DNA from: Gordionus sp. m RMFG-2023
Lineage: Eukaryota; Nematomorpha; Gordioida; Chordodea; Parachordodidae
Assembly: GCF_954871325.1 (NCBI RefSeq)
Contig: NC_088777.1
Coordinates: 28,063,366 to 28,127,365, forward strand
Direction: 5' to 3'
Length of the DNA: 64,000 bases
The notes under the pieces are model-generated. The model saw only the letters and a program-made list of their open reading frames with translations, made no database searches and had not been told where the DNA came from. A program made the translations under genes and the position numbers. This document shows positions 1-10,665 of the stretch, piece after piece. Every line of letters begins with the position of its first letter. The stretch's first letter is position 1.

Positions 1-663
1 CCTGCAAAATCCAAACGAATTTGTCCTCATGGTTTATTTATGGATGGGTATAATTATTGCATTCGTAGAATTATTTTAAAGATAACGTGCTAATCATGGT
101 GAGCATGATAAAGGTGTCCAGACTAGAGATCTGCAAAGTTAGGCCCGGCCCGTACCCGGTTCGAACGGGCTTCGGGCTGGGCTCGGGCCTATTTTTTTAA
201 AATAATCGGGTTTGGGCCGTGCCGGGCCTAATATTTTTAAAAAAAATTCGGGCCGGGTCGGGTCGGACCTTGGAATTTTTTTTAAATATATATAAATTTA
301 ACAATTTTATATTTAATTTTTTATGTAAAATTTTGATTTTATTTATTAAAACTAAACGACATATAACATATGTCTTTAATTTGAGTAATTATAAAAATTA
401 ATTTCTTTTTTTAAAAAAATTTCGGGCCGGGCAAGGCTTAAAAAATTAGGCCCGATGCAGATCATTAGTCCAGACTATGAAGGATGCGATGTATAAAAAT
501 CTTACTAAACGTTTTTCTTACATTTATAATAAAAAGATTCATTTCCTAGCAATAATTTTGGATCCCCGCTTAAAACAATCTCTTTTTTTCAATCAATACT
601 TTAGACAAAAATACTTCTAGTATGCAATAACAGAAACTATTATGAGGAAATTAATTCATATAG
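1..663 (+). pseudogene. hAT transposase remnant, middle part
   Basis: A decayed stretch of hAT transposase coding sequence, split by a MITE at 124-467. From about 489 one frame reads MYKNLTKRFSYIYNKK and then LAIILDPRLKQSLFF. The block LAIILDPRLK is the typical 'A.iLDPRfK' segment that precedes the C-terminal dimerisation region in hAT transposases. The same block occurs again in degraded form near 3800, and the C-terminal part follows at about 4130-4300, so this is the upstream piece of one relic interrupted by element A. No start codon or zinc finger is visible because the window edge cuts it. It is certainly non-functional. Confidence 0.6.
124..467. mobile_element. Short non-autonomous hAT element (MITE)
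   Basis: A 344-bp element flanked by a perfect 8-bp target-site duplication, GTCCAGAC, at 116-123 and 468-475. Its ends are inverted: TAGAGATCTGCA on the left and TGCAGATCATTA on the right, followed inward by GGCCCGGCCCG-like GC-rich arms. The 8-bp duplication and the end structure are those of hAT elements. It carries no coding sequence; the short frame inside is low-complexity. It sits inside an older hAT relic. Confidence 0.85.
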
Positions 664-1309
664 GGGTCATTCCACATCAAATGAGCAAAAAAATGAGATT
701 TTCGGCCGACCCCTTTCGATTTTTTTAAATTTAGTAAGCAAAGAAAGGTCAATGTAACTAAGAAATAGCCAAAATTTTAGCCTCCTAACATTTATATTTT
801 TGAAGATATTAGGGTTCAAAGTGGCAAAATTGACGTATTTTTATCATTATCTGCCTTCATTCAATTAATCATATCTTAAAAACTACATAATTGTAAATAA
901 CGAATTTAATATCAAAATTACGTACAAATAATATAAAAATTTTCTCTACTCAATTTTTTAAAATAATTTGATATTTTTAAAATATTACAAATATTAATTT
1001 ATTATTATTATGAAATTATATACAAAATAAAAGTATTATCATAAAATAACCCAAAACAATATAAATATTGGATCGGATTTTCTAAAATCGGCATAGCCTT
1101 ACTAAATTAGAATAACTATAAATAAGTGTTTCAATCAATAAAATAAATAAAAATTTTAAAATTGATTAATTATTCAATAATACATGCTCACTATATTAAT
1201 TCATTTTTAAATTAATTTATTGGTATTTTGATTTCTATCAACACCTAACCCCAAGCCTGAAAAAACTACAGACGAATATACAGTTAAAATTGTACAAGAA
1301 TTTTATTGT

Positions 1310-1567
1310 ATGTACGAAATAAGCAGAATCATGCCAGGCAAGAAAGATTGCGTTTCGATTTTGACCAAAGACGGAAAAAAGAATACCATACATAAGAGAT
1401 TAATTTTAGATAATTTGAAAGAAATTCATATATTTTTTAAAGAAATGAGGCCTGATGTTAAAATTGGTTTTTCGAAATTTGCAAGCATTCGCTCAAAAAT
1501 TGTATACTCGTTGGAGGTAGTGGCACACATGTATGTGATTGCAGCTACCACCAAAATTTTAAATTAA
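1310..1567 (+). pseudogene. Element A protein, N-terminal block (PGKKDCVS region)
   Basis: An 85-codon open stretch holding two motifs diagnostic of the element A protein family: SRIMPGKKDCVS at residues 5-16, and the block KRLILDNLKEIH followed by VKIGFSKFASIR at residues 29-61. In better relatives these precede a Cys/His segment (SGTHSVCVC..H) that is visible in element B on the minus strand near 25190. The function is presumed to be transposition because it is the only protein family encoded between the long TIRs. The true start lies upstream and is not visible. Stop codons separate this block from the next one. Confidence 0.6.
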
Positions 1568-1679
1568 TGATAATTGGGTCAAATTTACCCAATTTAACCA
1601 ATGATATGTTGCCTTTTTAAACATACAAACATATTTTACACTTAATAATTTGTAATTCGCCTCAACCATCCAGTTTATA

Positions 1680-2390
1680 TAAGCAAATGTGATAATTGTC
1701 CAGGGTCAACACATTTACGCGATCAAATAGAAATATTGTTTCGTTCTAAGGACATCGAATTTATAACATACAAACAATGGCTATCCGTAGATAGAACCAC
1801 TCTTGAAACAATAACCAAACCAGTAGGTGAATTTAGCAATGCCTTTTTTGAAAAAATGGAATCTTTATTACTCCATTTTTTTATTTCAACGCAACAATCG
1901 TTGTATCAAAACAATCTAAAATTGAACTTAGACGAAGACCAATATTTAATTTTATGTGATTTTTAAGAAAACTATAGATTTATACTTCAGGATGAAGTAC
2001 AAAATTATCATTGGAATAGGGCTCAATCCACTGCTCACCCTTTTGTTATATATTATTATGATAATTTTGCCAATATTTGTTGCCTAAATTATGTAATGAT
2101 ATCCGAATCTTTGCAACACAATACAATAACAGTACATAATTTCAAAAAAACATTGGTAAATTTTTTAATTAATAAAATTTGTAGGCCAAATAAAAATTTT
2201 TATTTTTCCGATGATAAAAATCGTAAAATTTTATTAATATTTGCCATCATGAGATGGATTTCGGGGTACAGGCGAAATGGCATTTTTCTGCTATAGCACA
2301 CGGGAAAAGTGTTTGTGATGGGATTGGTGGCACTGTTAAAAGATTAGCCGCTAGAGCTAGTTTACAAGGCCTTACTCAAAGTAAATAACC
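1680..2390 (+). pseudogene. Element A protein, central block (QDEVQ..HW and HGK..DGIGGT)
   Basis: The decayed central part of the element A protein. It reads, over several frames: FITYKQWLSVDRTTLETI (about 1757-1810), FILQDEVQNYHWNRAQST followed by HPFVIYYYDNF (about 1978-2070), MISESLQHNT (2096), and near 2300 HGKSVCDGIGGTVKRLAARA. A stop after CDF at 1966 falls where the family reads DFAENY. The histidine- and tryptophan-rich block and the HGK..DGIGGT block are the best-conserved parts and are candidates for the catalytic core, but that is inference. Element B carries the matching QWISVDRT and TSQVTLHPFGIYY segments on the minus strand. Confidence 0.6.
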
Positions 2391-2449
2391 ACATCATATG
2401 AATTGTACGAGTTAAATAAAGAAAATATTAATGTCATATATTTTGAATA

Positions 2450-2935
2450 GATGACCAAAATAAATTATGATTACGAAGATCTATTACTCGGGGAAAGATT
2501 TTCAAAAACTAGATCTATACCTGGAACACACAAAATACACACCTTGATTCCCACAGATCTACATCAATTTAAAAGTAAAATGTATTCCAATTCAATAGAA
2601 AGTACTATAGAATAGTTATCATAAAAGTATAATTATTGAAGAAATATCAGGATACCTAACGTATCCTTATGATTCTAATTGGTGGTTAGCTTTGTTTTAG
2701 TGAAAAATTAAAAGCAGGAAGAAATATATATAAAGTTTTTAACCCATCCGGACCTTCTAATTCCTTTACATTTCCAAGTATAGACGACACTCTTTACTTG
2801 CCCAAATGTCATATCTTAACATTAGTTTCATTGTTAACTGCTACTGGCCGTAGTTATACATTGTTGTCACAAGAAAGTAAATGCGCTACTGAAAAATTAG
2901 AATCTTTTAGTGAGTTGTTTATTAGATTTTTAAAT
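2450..2935 (+). pseudogene. Element A protein, C-terminal block
   Basis: The frame from about 2455 reads YEDLLLGERFSKTRSIPGTH, with the motif IPGTHKIH typical of this family near its C-terminus. After further frame changes come NWWLA (about 2680), a block starting FNPSGPSNSFTFPSIDD (about 2738-2790), LPKCHILT, and LLTATGRSYTL (about 2830-2865). The order matches the family end as I know it. Several stops and frame changes make it non-functional. Confidence 0.5.
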
Positions 2936-3756
2936 TTAAATTATATCAATTTTTTTAATATTTAGGGCGCCATATATGAAATGCACAAGATTCTGATTCA
3001 TATATTCAAGAACTCGAAACTTAATTGAACATATTTTATTAATATTCATTAAATATATGTTATATGAGCAAAAAATTTTATAATAAATTATAAAGTAATA
3101 AATTGAATTTCTTTTATCGATAGACAATCTATAATTGAATGAAAGCCCCATTTATTGTTATTTTCACTTACAAGATGAATAATCCTTTAAATTATATCAA
3201 ATAGTCCAAGAAAAACCATTAAAAACTGATTAACATATAATTTTATACAAAGCGCACCCTTTCGGGACAATATTTATACACTTTTCTAAACATTTTTATC
3301 GATTTTGAGAATAAAGATGGCCGCGTCCCAGATTAATTTTTTTTTATAAATATAAAGGAAGAGTTTAATAATCTCTACTAAATTTTTTTTAAAAATTGAA
3401 GGTCGTATTATTTCCAAAAAATTGTTTTTAGTCCTTATATATTAAATAAAAATACCGGAAATTGGAAAAAAAATTAAAAAATTTATCTAAAAGTAGAATC
3501 TTGTACGTAATTTTGATATTAAATTTGTTATTTACAATTATGTAGTTTTTAAGGTATGCTTAATTGAATGAAGGCAGATAATGATAAAAATACGTCATTT
3601 TTGTCACTTTGAACCCTAATATCTCCAAAAATATAAATGATACGAGGCTAAAATTTTGGCTATTTCTTAACTACACTAACCTCTCTTTGCTTACCAAATT
3701 TTAAAAAAATCGCAGTGGGTCGGCCGAATCGTGGTTGATTTGTCATGGAATGACCC

Positions 3757-4320
3757 ATAGTCAAAGATATATACAAATCATACTATAAGTTTTTCTTATA
3801 TTTATAATAAAAAAATTTACTTATCAGCTAATTTTTAGACCCCCACTTTAAAACATTCTTTTTTTCAATTCAATCAATACTTTATAGAAAATAATTATTT
3901 CTAGAATGAATTAACAGCAAAATTTGTGAGGAAATTAATTTATCTAGTATAAATAAAAAATTATATTTATAAGAAATTTCATTAATATGCAAAACTATTT
4001 ACTTTGTGGTAATCTTATGTTGATGTAGTTTGAAGAGTCTAATTTAATTAACAATACCATCAAAAATTGCCTGTTCCCTATAAATTAAAATTTATCTCAA
4101 GGAGCCAATATTTAAATCAATAAATGATAACACCCCAGCATATCATTTAAAATATTGGGCTGTGAACTGACATAAATATCCAAATCTTTCTAAATTTGCT
4201 TGCCTATATCTAGCAAGACCTGCCACAAGTATATCATCAGAATGTGTTGTTAACAAAGCTGGTGATATTGACAGTTCTCATCGACGTAGGCTAACCTTGA
4301 TAAACTAGAAATTTTGATAT
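3757..4320 (+). pseudogene. hAT transposase remnant, C-terminal part, with duplicated segment
   Basis: This segment resumes the hAT relic seen at 1-663. Its first about 190 bp (to about 3955) repeat 477-663: both contain TTTTTCTTA.ATTTATAATAAAAA, the 'LDP' region and GAGGAAATTAATT. It then continues into new sequence. Near 4150-4290 it encodes YW, YPNLSKFACLYLARPATSI and SECVVNKAGDID, the hAT C-terminal dimerisation signature (YP.LA.LA..yL..PATSv.SERvFS.aG.i). The segment is heavily mutated. Confidence 0.6.
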
Positions 4321-4908
4321 TTCTGAAAAGAAATCTTCAATATATTAATTTTAATGATTAATTTAAAATTACTTAGCATATTTGTTTAATTACTATTATT
4401 ATTTTAAAAAAATATTTTGTATACTTTTACACATTAAAAAATTAAATATGTGTAAAGAACACAATCAGATATGACATTGGACCAGATTGGTAAAGTGGTA
4501 TTGGTATACCCCTATAAAATATATAGAATAAAAAAATAATGAATGAATTAGAATTTAAACAATTTTTTATTATTATTGTTAAAATATAAGAAATTGTTGG
4601 AATAAGCTTAAATAAATGTTGAATATTTTTTATTAAAAAATTAATATATTATATTAAAAATTTACTATGTTAAAAAAAAGAACAATTTTAAAAAAAACAA
4701 AATATTATATTTAAAAGAAAAATACTTAGTGAATAATTTGGGTCAAGAATTTTTAAACATTAAATAATTGGAATGAATTAAAGAATTCCCTTTTTAGAAT
4801 ATAAATGAACTTAAAAAATTTATTTAAAAATAAAAAAAAATAGCTAATCAATCAAATCTTTTATTTCCATACCATGAATAAGAAAATTTGTTTATTTTGT
4901 TTTTTTAA
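4321..4908. other. A+T-rich stretch without recognisable gene
   Basis: Very A+T-rich sequence with no open frame of note, no TIR pair and no protein similarity that I can see. It may be part of a long intron of OLA1 on the minus strand, or simple intergenic DNA. I looked on the minus strand for the next OLA1 exon (NAFLSHI-like) and did not find it. Confidence 0.4.
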
Positions 4909-5478
4909 CCCTTCAATACTCTGGTGGGGTATATGAAATCCCAGGCATGCTAGAAATGATATTACATAAAAATGGTTAAATATTATGATCTGGATTCTTC
5001 AGTAGCTTCATCAAATATATCTTAGAATCTAGATTCCAAATTTCATATATTAGGTTGAGTAGTTTTTAAGATATAATTTTGTGACTGATTGGGGTTTGTG
5101 AGACCCCACTAGAGTAAATTTGTATGTTCTGTATTTTTTTTATATTTGAATGTATTAGTGTAATTTTTTTTATATTGAAGAATAAAGATCCATATTATGA
5201 ATTATCATGATTATATGATAGATAAGTTATTTATTTTAATTTTATATTTGAAATTTAAAAAAAGTAAGCTTTTTTAAAAAATTTTGGCACAAATTATAAT
5301 TATCCTCACCATCTTTAATCTAGGCTTAAAAAATAAAAATATTTTATCAAGCTTAAGGTTAGATCTATCCTATATCATATCAAATGAATATTAATGGAGA
5401 TATACACATTTGAAATTGGAGTCTATTAAACCCCACCCAAGTACTAACGTCATTTTTTTTCACCAGAGTATTGAAGGG
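4909..5478. mobile_element. piggyBac-like MITE
   Basis: A 570-bp element flanked by TTAA at 4905-4908 and 5479-5482. Its termini are inverted: CCCTTCAATACTCTGGTG on the left and CACCAGAGTATTGAAGGG on the right, an 18-bp perfect pair. TTAA duplication plus a CCC start is the piggyBac hallmark. Inside are GGGGTATATGA / AACCCCACCC-type subterminal arms and A+T-rich filler with no coding sequence. It lies just downstream of the OLA1 exon on the minus strand, so it may sit in an OLA1 intron. Confidence 0.8.
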
Positions 5479-5784
5479 TTAAAGAATTTTGTAAAGTAAT
5501 GTTACTTTTTAAAGTGTTTTTACAAAATTGTTTTTACCAAAGTTTGAAAAAAATTTTCAAAAATTTTTATTGATTTCATTTTAAAAAATTTTCTATGCAT
5601 GAAAATTACAAAATAAATAATTTTTTAGATTTTGGTAATTTTAGGTAAATCAAAAATTTTTGTTCTTCAAAAAAAATATTCAAATTTAAAAATTTTTTGA
5701 AGATTTTTTCAAACTCCAGTTTTTATGATTCTAGACTAGTCTTTATATTCATTATGATAAATTTCAATTGCAAATATATTAAAC

Positions 5785-6106
5785 CTAGACCAGCACCCAT
5801 GTGGGCCCCTTTGACTAGCCCTGCTATATCTACAACTGTTAAAAACGATGGGACGCGGGATGCAGGGTTATAGATGCTACACAGGTAATCGAAGCGGGCA
5901 TCAGCGACACGACAACGCGCCTCATTGGGTTCTATAGTGCAGAAAGGGTAATTGGCGGCCGCAGCGATTTGAGTACGAGTTAAAGCGTTGAATAAGGTCG
6001 ATTTTCCAACGTTGGGTAGGCCTACCAATCCGATTTTGAGTGACGTGCCAAAACGGCCTAATAGTGGTAGGGATTTGTTATCAGAAATTTTTTTGCTCAT
6101 ATTCAA
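5785..6106 (-). CDS. OLA1: Obg-like ATPase 1 (YchF/OLA1), first coding exon
   Basis: About 107 codons that match the N-terminus of eukaryotic OLA1, a cytosolic YchF-family P-loop protein that hydrolyses ATP better than GTP and binds ribosomes. Visible motifs: [20 protein letters not shown] at residues 16-35, with the P-loop [22 protein letters not shown] at 52-64 (switch I region); FDYLC at 72-76; and [10 protein letters not shown] at 93-102 (switch II, DxxG). The exon ends inside codon 108 (GLG|) at a GTTTAA donor, where the family continues NAFLSHI. The start is Met1 at 6106 or Met3 at 6100. Family proteins are about 390-400 residues, so three quarters of the gene is missing here, including the NxxE base-recognition motif and the TGS domain. 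The exon is far richer in G+C than its flanks. It could be a live gene with a long TE-filled intron or a truncated copy. Confidence 0.8.
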
Positions 6107-6734
6107 TCTAAAATATAATATATAGCTTATTTAATTTTTTAAAATTATGCAGTATTACTTATCGTCGGGCAAACTCACTAATTTGACAAAAAAAATTCAG
6201 TACTAATAAAATTCCTATTAACTACTATTTGTCTTGATAAGAAAATGCCTAAGTTAAGCAAAAACCTTGGTCTTAATTGTGCCTATATTAGATAGGTTTT
6301 ATTGTATTTAGAAAACTTATTCTAAATTTAGAGCATAATATTTTTTTTTACTTTTATTGTCCAAAGATAGATGGCATAAGGCCAAATCTGCATTGAAATG
6401 GAAGGGGGGGGGGGGGTAAGAAGTTGTGAATAGTATTGTTAGATCAATTTAGCAGATTTTAAATTATTAATTTAAGACCAAAACAATATTATATAAGCTT
6501 CGAGACTTGGTTAATAGATGGCTAAACCTTTCTGTAATTATGAATAATCCACACCAGACTTGCATAATATTTTTTGACTAAAATATTGGGTTTATTGTTT
6601 TTAAATCGAGCCATTTAACAATAGTTGTGAAGAGCCATTCATCATTAGGATTAAGGTGATGGGAAGTATGGTAAAGGGTCGTAGAAGGTGAATATATATT
6701 AATAAATAAAATAGCCTATATAAATCAACAATGA
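6107..6734. other. Region upstream of OLA1 exon
   Basis: A+T-rich sequence that would contain the OLA1 promoter and 5' UTR on the minus strand. No promoter motif can be called with confidence. It contains a run of 13 G at 6404-6416. No gene is seen. Confidence 0.4.
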
Positions 6735-7052
6735 TTCAGTTGACCCCCTTCGATTTTTTTTAAATTTGGTAAGCAGGAAAAGGTTCATGTGACCAAGTAA
6801 TAGCCATCATCAGCCTTCTAACAATTATAATTTTAGAGATATTAGAAGTCAAAGTGGCAAAAATGTTGTATTTTTACTATCTAAAAATTACATAATTGTA
6901 AATAACAATTCAAAAAATTATAATTTGATAAAAAAAAAATTTTCCAATTTCCAACCATCTTATTTATAAGAATTAAAAAATATTTTGTGGAAATAATACT
7001 ATATTCTACTAAACTCCTCCATTATATTTTAAAAAAAAAATCGGTCTGGGAG

Positions 7053-8442
7053 CAGGGTTGCTTTGTCTCCACCCATCAGTGGGAGACTCGCCATTTTTTA
7101 GTTTACATGTAGACATATCACTCCTGCAAAACTACCATAATTGGAAATCTCTTGCAAAAATCTGCCTCAATTTTTTAAGTTCTCCTGCAATTTTTTTAGC
7201 ATTTAAACGTTATTATATATAAATAATAATTTTGAGAGACAGTAATTGATTATTTTTATATTTTTAAAATAAATTTTAAATATTTATTCGAAAACGTGTC
7301 TAGTTTGTAAATTTCTTTCTATCCTGTTTTATTTTTATCCAATAATAAATCAACATAATTTCATTCATATAAGTCAGTACAGAAGAGTATAGCAACAGAT
7401 TGCAACACAAAAATATTCTCCAAAAATAATAAATAATACAGATGCAACTACAGTTGTGGAAATCTGTAGTTAACATTCACAGAGCTATCTATCATCACAA
7501 TGTGGGTCGAATCTTTTCCCCATAATATTTAACGACTCCTATATAAGTGCAAACTTTACTTGTGGCAGAACAAAAATGAGCAAGACTATACTCATATGCA
7601 ATTCTAACAGATGCATCTAATAAGCGAAATATTAAAACATTTCCCTTGATCCTTCGCTATTTTAACAATAAGGTCATTTCAATAAAACTGTTTAAAAAAA
7701 ATTCCTTGGATAGTGAAAAATTCAACGATCTAGCTAACCACATAATGGTATATATAGCTGATACAGGGTTATCAATGAGTTGCATGTTAGCTTTCTGTGC
7801 TGATAATTCCTCTGTGAATTTTGGCATAAACCAGAGTGAATTTACCGAATTGAGGCATCAAAATAATGAATTAATATCAATTGACTGTATATGCCATATA
7901 CTACATAATTCTTGCAAGAAGGCAATGAATGTACTGTCTGTGGATATCGAAATATTTGTGAAAAATGTTTTAACAATTTAGTTCATCAACTAAAAGAGTT
8001 AAACGGTAGATTTCCAATTGTGGTAGTTTTGCGGGACATTCGCATAACATATATTTTTTACATTGTAAAATTAAAATCGTTTGTTTTTTTATAAAATTTT
8101 ATCATGTTTACATTCTATTATATTTAAAAAAGATAGCTTGTTTTTTTTATAAAATTAAAATATTTTAATAAATCAATATGTTATTTTAATAATATATATA
8201 GTATTTAAAAAATTTTGTCTTGTACTACTTATTTTATTTTGAAAAATAGTTACCTGTACCTGTTTTATTTTGAAAAATTATCGATTTTGTATTATAAACT
8301 AATTATTATAAAAAATAATAGGCTGATAACTAAGTCAATTAAAATTTTTTAGCAATTTTTATTTTTCTTCTACAATTTTCAATTTCTCCTGCAAAATAAC
8401 AAAATTCTCTTGCAATTTGAAAATTTTGACCTGGCAACCCTG
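7053..8442 (+). mobile_element. hAT element, internally reduced copy (CAGGGTTGC family)
   Basis: A 1390-bp element flanked by a perfect 8-bp duplication, TCTGGGAG, at 7045-7052 and 8443-8450. The left end is CAGGGTTGCTTTG and the right end reads, on the reverse strand, CAGGGTTGCCAGGTC. The subterminal part repeats 'CTCCCGCAA'-like motifs on both sides. It retains a middle fragment of the transposase (7640-7981). Related copies begin at 23496 and 40215. It is a deletion derivative of a family that is probably larger, since the transposase fragment covers only part of the catalytic domain. Confidence 0.85.
7640..7981 (+). pseudogene. hAT transposase fragment (catalytic-domain middle)
   Basis: A 111-codon open stretch starting at 7646 with AFCADNSSVNFGINQSE at residues 50-66 and IDCICHILHNSCKKAMNVLS at 79-98. 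These match the second catalytic Asp region (AFCADNanvNFG) and the 'C.aHiLHNa.K.a' helix of a hAT branch related to the proteins labelled SCAN-domain/KRBA2-like in animals. The aspartate of 'CADN' is present. N-terminal zinc finger, first Asp and C-terminal dimerisation region are missing. The same stretch is present at 47340-47430 in another copy. Confidence 0.7.
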
Positions 8443-8740
8443 TCTGGGAGGCCAGCTTCATCTTTAAAATCGATAAAAATTTGTATAAAATTACATATAT
8501 TCAGTTTTTAATAGTTTTCCTTAAAATATTTTGATATAATTTATTCATCTTTTAAGTAAAATAAAAATCAAAGAGGGGTTCAATCAATATTCAATTTGTT
8601 ACATCAATAATTTATTATAAAATGTTTGCCTACATAACTTATATTTAATGAATATTTAATAAAATATGTTCAATGAAGTTAAGAGTTCTAAAATATATTA
8701 ATCAGAATCTTGTGTATTTAAAATATACCTGATTTCCAAG

Positions 8741-9753
8741 TTGGGTTTCAAATGTGCGAAAAATTATGAATTTCACAACTATATAATTTTTAAATTGCTT
8801 ATATCTCAAAAACTATTTAACTAAAAATAAAATACATTTTGCAGGTAAAAAAATCTCTAAAAGGTTTATTGAAAGAAAAGATAAATCTATTTAGAATTTG
8901 TATTTAAATATCCATAAACTTCTAAAAATTCAACTACAATTTTAAAATAATTCATATATGAAGAATTAAAACATCCAATAAACAATGAATTAAAATGTAA
9001 AAAAAAATGATTTCTTGTTTTAAAATAAAAATTTATTCTTCATATAAAAAATATAATTAATCAGAAGTAATTTGTTAACACATAATAAAGGTGTATCAGA
9101 AAAATAATTATTGATAATTCTTTAATGCTTATATAAAATAATGAACTATAATTAGAATATTGAGAACAAATTTATTCACATTATAAAGGTAGTATTTAAT
9201 TAGTTGATATTGACCAAGAAGATAGTAACACATATAATGTACTTCCAATATTATAAATGTTAAATTAGCATATAAAATTAAAAATCCAGGTATTAAAACA
9301 TTATTACCTTGTTAAATTATTTACCGGATAAATTTATAATCATAAATAAAAATGTTAAAAAAGCTATACATAATAGTGTCACCTGTCAAATTTATAAATA
9401 TCATTTGTCAGAATATAGTAGGCATAAAAATTAGCCATATGTAATATCTTTGCCGATCTAGAGATAATTCATATAATATTCTATTATAAAATTACAGCAA
9501 TTCGCAAATAACTCTTTTAATGGCTTTCAAAATTTTAACAACAGGTTCGTTTCTATAAAAATATTTGAAAATTATTTGAGTCTATTGCCTCTTGCAAATC
9601 GAGTGATATAAATAATAATTGTATAATAAAATTTAACATATGATCACTATTATATCTCTCCAATTATAATTGACATTTATAGTGGTTTAATTAATATATT
9701 TTCGAGAAGTATTTATAATTGTATATAGAAATGAAATTTTCAACTAGTCGTAA
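8741..9753. other. A+T-rich stretch, nothing recognised
   Basis: About 1 kb with no open reading frame of note, no clear TIR pair and no recognisable protein. Several ATATCTCAAAAACTA-like phrases echo the subterminal parts of elements A and B, so it may be further decayed TE sequence. Confidence 0.4.
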
Positions 9754-10199
9754 CATAGGCGTAGCCAAGATTTTCCTCGATGGGAAGGGGGGGGGATTAA
9801 AAAATTTCTGGGGCTTCTCCCGCAGACCCTATTTTGCCCGGTCTTCGGTCGGGTTACCTTAGTCTATATATAGTCATATAATATTTTTAAAAAATAGGAG
9901 GTTAATTTTAATAAAAAAAATAAGCCTGGAACAAATATGAAATATATTTCTATTAGTTTATATAAAATATAATAAATTACTTGTATATACATTAATATAA
10001 AAGCATAGTAATAATTTATTCTAAACAAATATAAGAAATTTATAAAAAGAAAGTAGAAATATATTTGATATTCCTCTATTATATAGAATTAGTTACAAAA
10101 TACTAGGTAAAATTCCACTTTTACAGACATATTTGACAATTAGAGAATATATTACAGTTAATATTTTAACAAGTTTTACTAATCAATGCTCTTGATAAT

Positions 10200-10552
10200 T
10201 GTTAAGGGAGAAAGCTATTACGCCTAGCACTAAAGGAATATAATGACAAAGTATACGAATAATAAGGAGTTGAATAAATAAATATTTTAAAATAAGTTGA
10301 TTGACTGTTGATAAATAAAATAATAAATAAACGGCTATGAATTTGTAAAAAAATAAATACATAAGCGCGAAAAAAAAGAAACAATGATTATTTTTATGTA
10401 CAATTTATATTTTAAGAAAAGAAAAATAAAGAAATAAAATTATCGATTTTCGTGTTTCAAGAGGAAAAAAAAATTGAAGTAAGTAAAAAAAAAACATAGA
10501 TACATTAAAAAGTAGTTGTTTGTTGTTGTAATACCAGAGTGTTGTTTTGATA
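10200..10552 (+). repeat. 5' LTR of the 10200-21559 element
   Basis: Begins TGTTAAGGGAGAAAGC and ends GTTGTTTTGATA. It matches 21211-21559 along its whole length with scattered differences and small length changes in A-runs. It is directly followed by a primer-binding-site-like TGGTGACTCCGACC at 10554. Confidence 0.9.
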
Positions 10553-10572
10553 TTGGTGACTCCGACCTATTA
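10553..10572 (+). other. Primer-binding site (putative)
   Basis: TTGGTGACTCCGACC directly abuts the 5' LTR, in the place and with the TGG start expected for pairing to a tRNA 3' end (CCA). I cannot say which tRNA from sequence alone. Confidence 0.6.
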
Positions 10573-10665
10573 GAAAACATTGTAGAAGGTTTTAAAAGAA
10601 TTAGAAAACCAGTATTTTTAAAATAAGAAAACATTGTAGAAGGTTTTAAAAGAATTAGAAAACCA
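10573..10665 (+). repeat. Leader tandem repeat (part 1)
   Basis: Units of about 50 bp built on AGAAAACATTGTAGAAGG and TTTTAAAAGAATTAGAAAACC. The array continues at 14246-14430 after the hAT insertion, giving about five units in all. It lies between the primer-binding site and gag. Confidence 0.75.

Larger units (their letters stand above)
664..3756 (+). mobile_element. Element A: DNA transposon with long TIRs, unassigned superfamily
   Basis: A 3.1-kb element whose ends are long inverted repeats. The left end begins GGGTCATTCCACATC and the reverse complement of the right end begins GGGTCATTCCATGAC. The similarity runs inward for at least 200 bp, through AGAAATAGCCAAAATTTTAG and a shared ATTATCTGCCTTCATTCAATTAA-type stretch. 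The four bases ATAG occur on both sides (660-663, 3757-3760). Between the ends lie three decayed coding blocks of one protein family on the plus strand. A second, inverted copy lies at 6735-8740 and a larger relative, element B, at 24019-40214. I recognise the protein as a family widespread in invertebrate genomes but cannot name its superfamily. Confidence 0.75.
6735..8740 (-). mobile_element. Second, truncated copy of element A (inverted), split by a hAT
   Basis: 6735-7044 and 8451-8740 together match the right-hand 3.0-3.75 kb part of element A read on the opposite strand. Matching blocks include the TIR-internal GGTAAGCAGGAAAAGGTTCATG and ATATTAGAAGTCAAAGTGGCAAAA, then AAAATCGATAAAAATTTGTA and ATATTTAATGAATATTTAATAAAATATG. 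The outermost TIR end is decayed and the coding part is absent. It was interrupted at TCTGGGAG by the hAT copy 7053-8442. The 8740 limit is where similarity fades, so it is approximate. Confidence 0.65.

Noticed and set aside
4460-4515. Stretch GGACCAGATTGGTAAAGTGG considered as a tRNA-like sequence.
   Set aside because: No cloverleaf arms or TPsiC-like box could be found around it.
5785-6106. OLA1 exon as bacterial contamination, because of its higher G+C content and YchF similarity.
   Set aside because: The N-terminal [12 protein letters not shown] extension and the NEAR...FDYLC..Y.P segment are of eukaryotic OLA1 type, and it ends at a splice donor within A+T-rich DNA.
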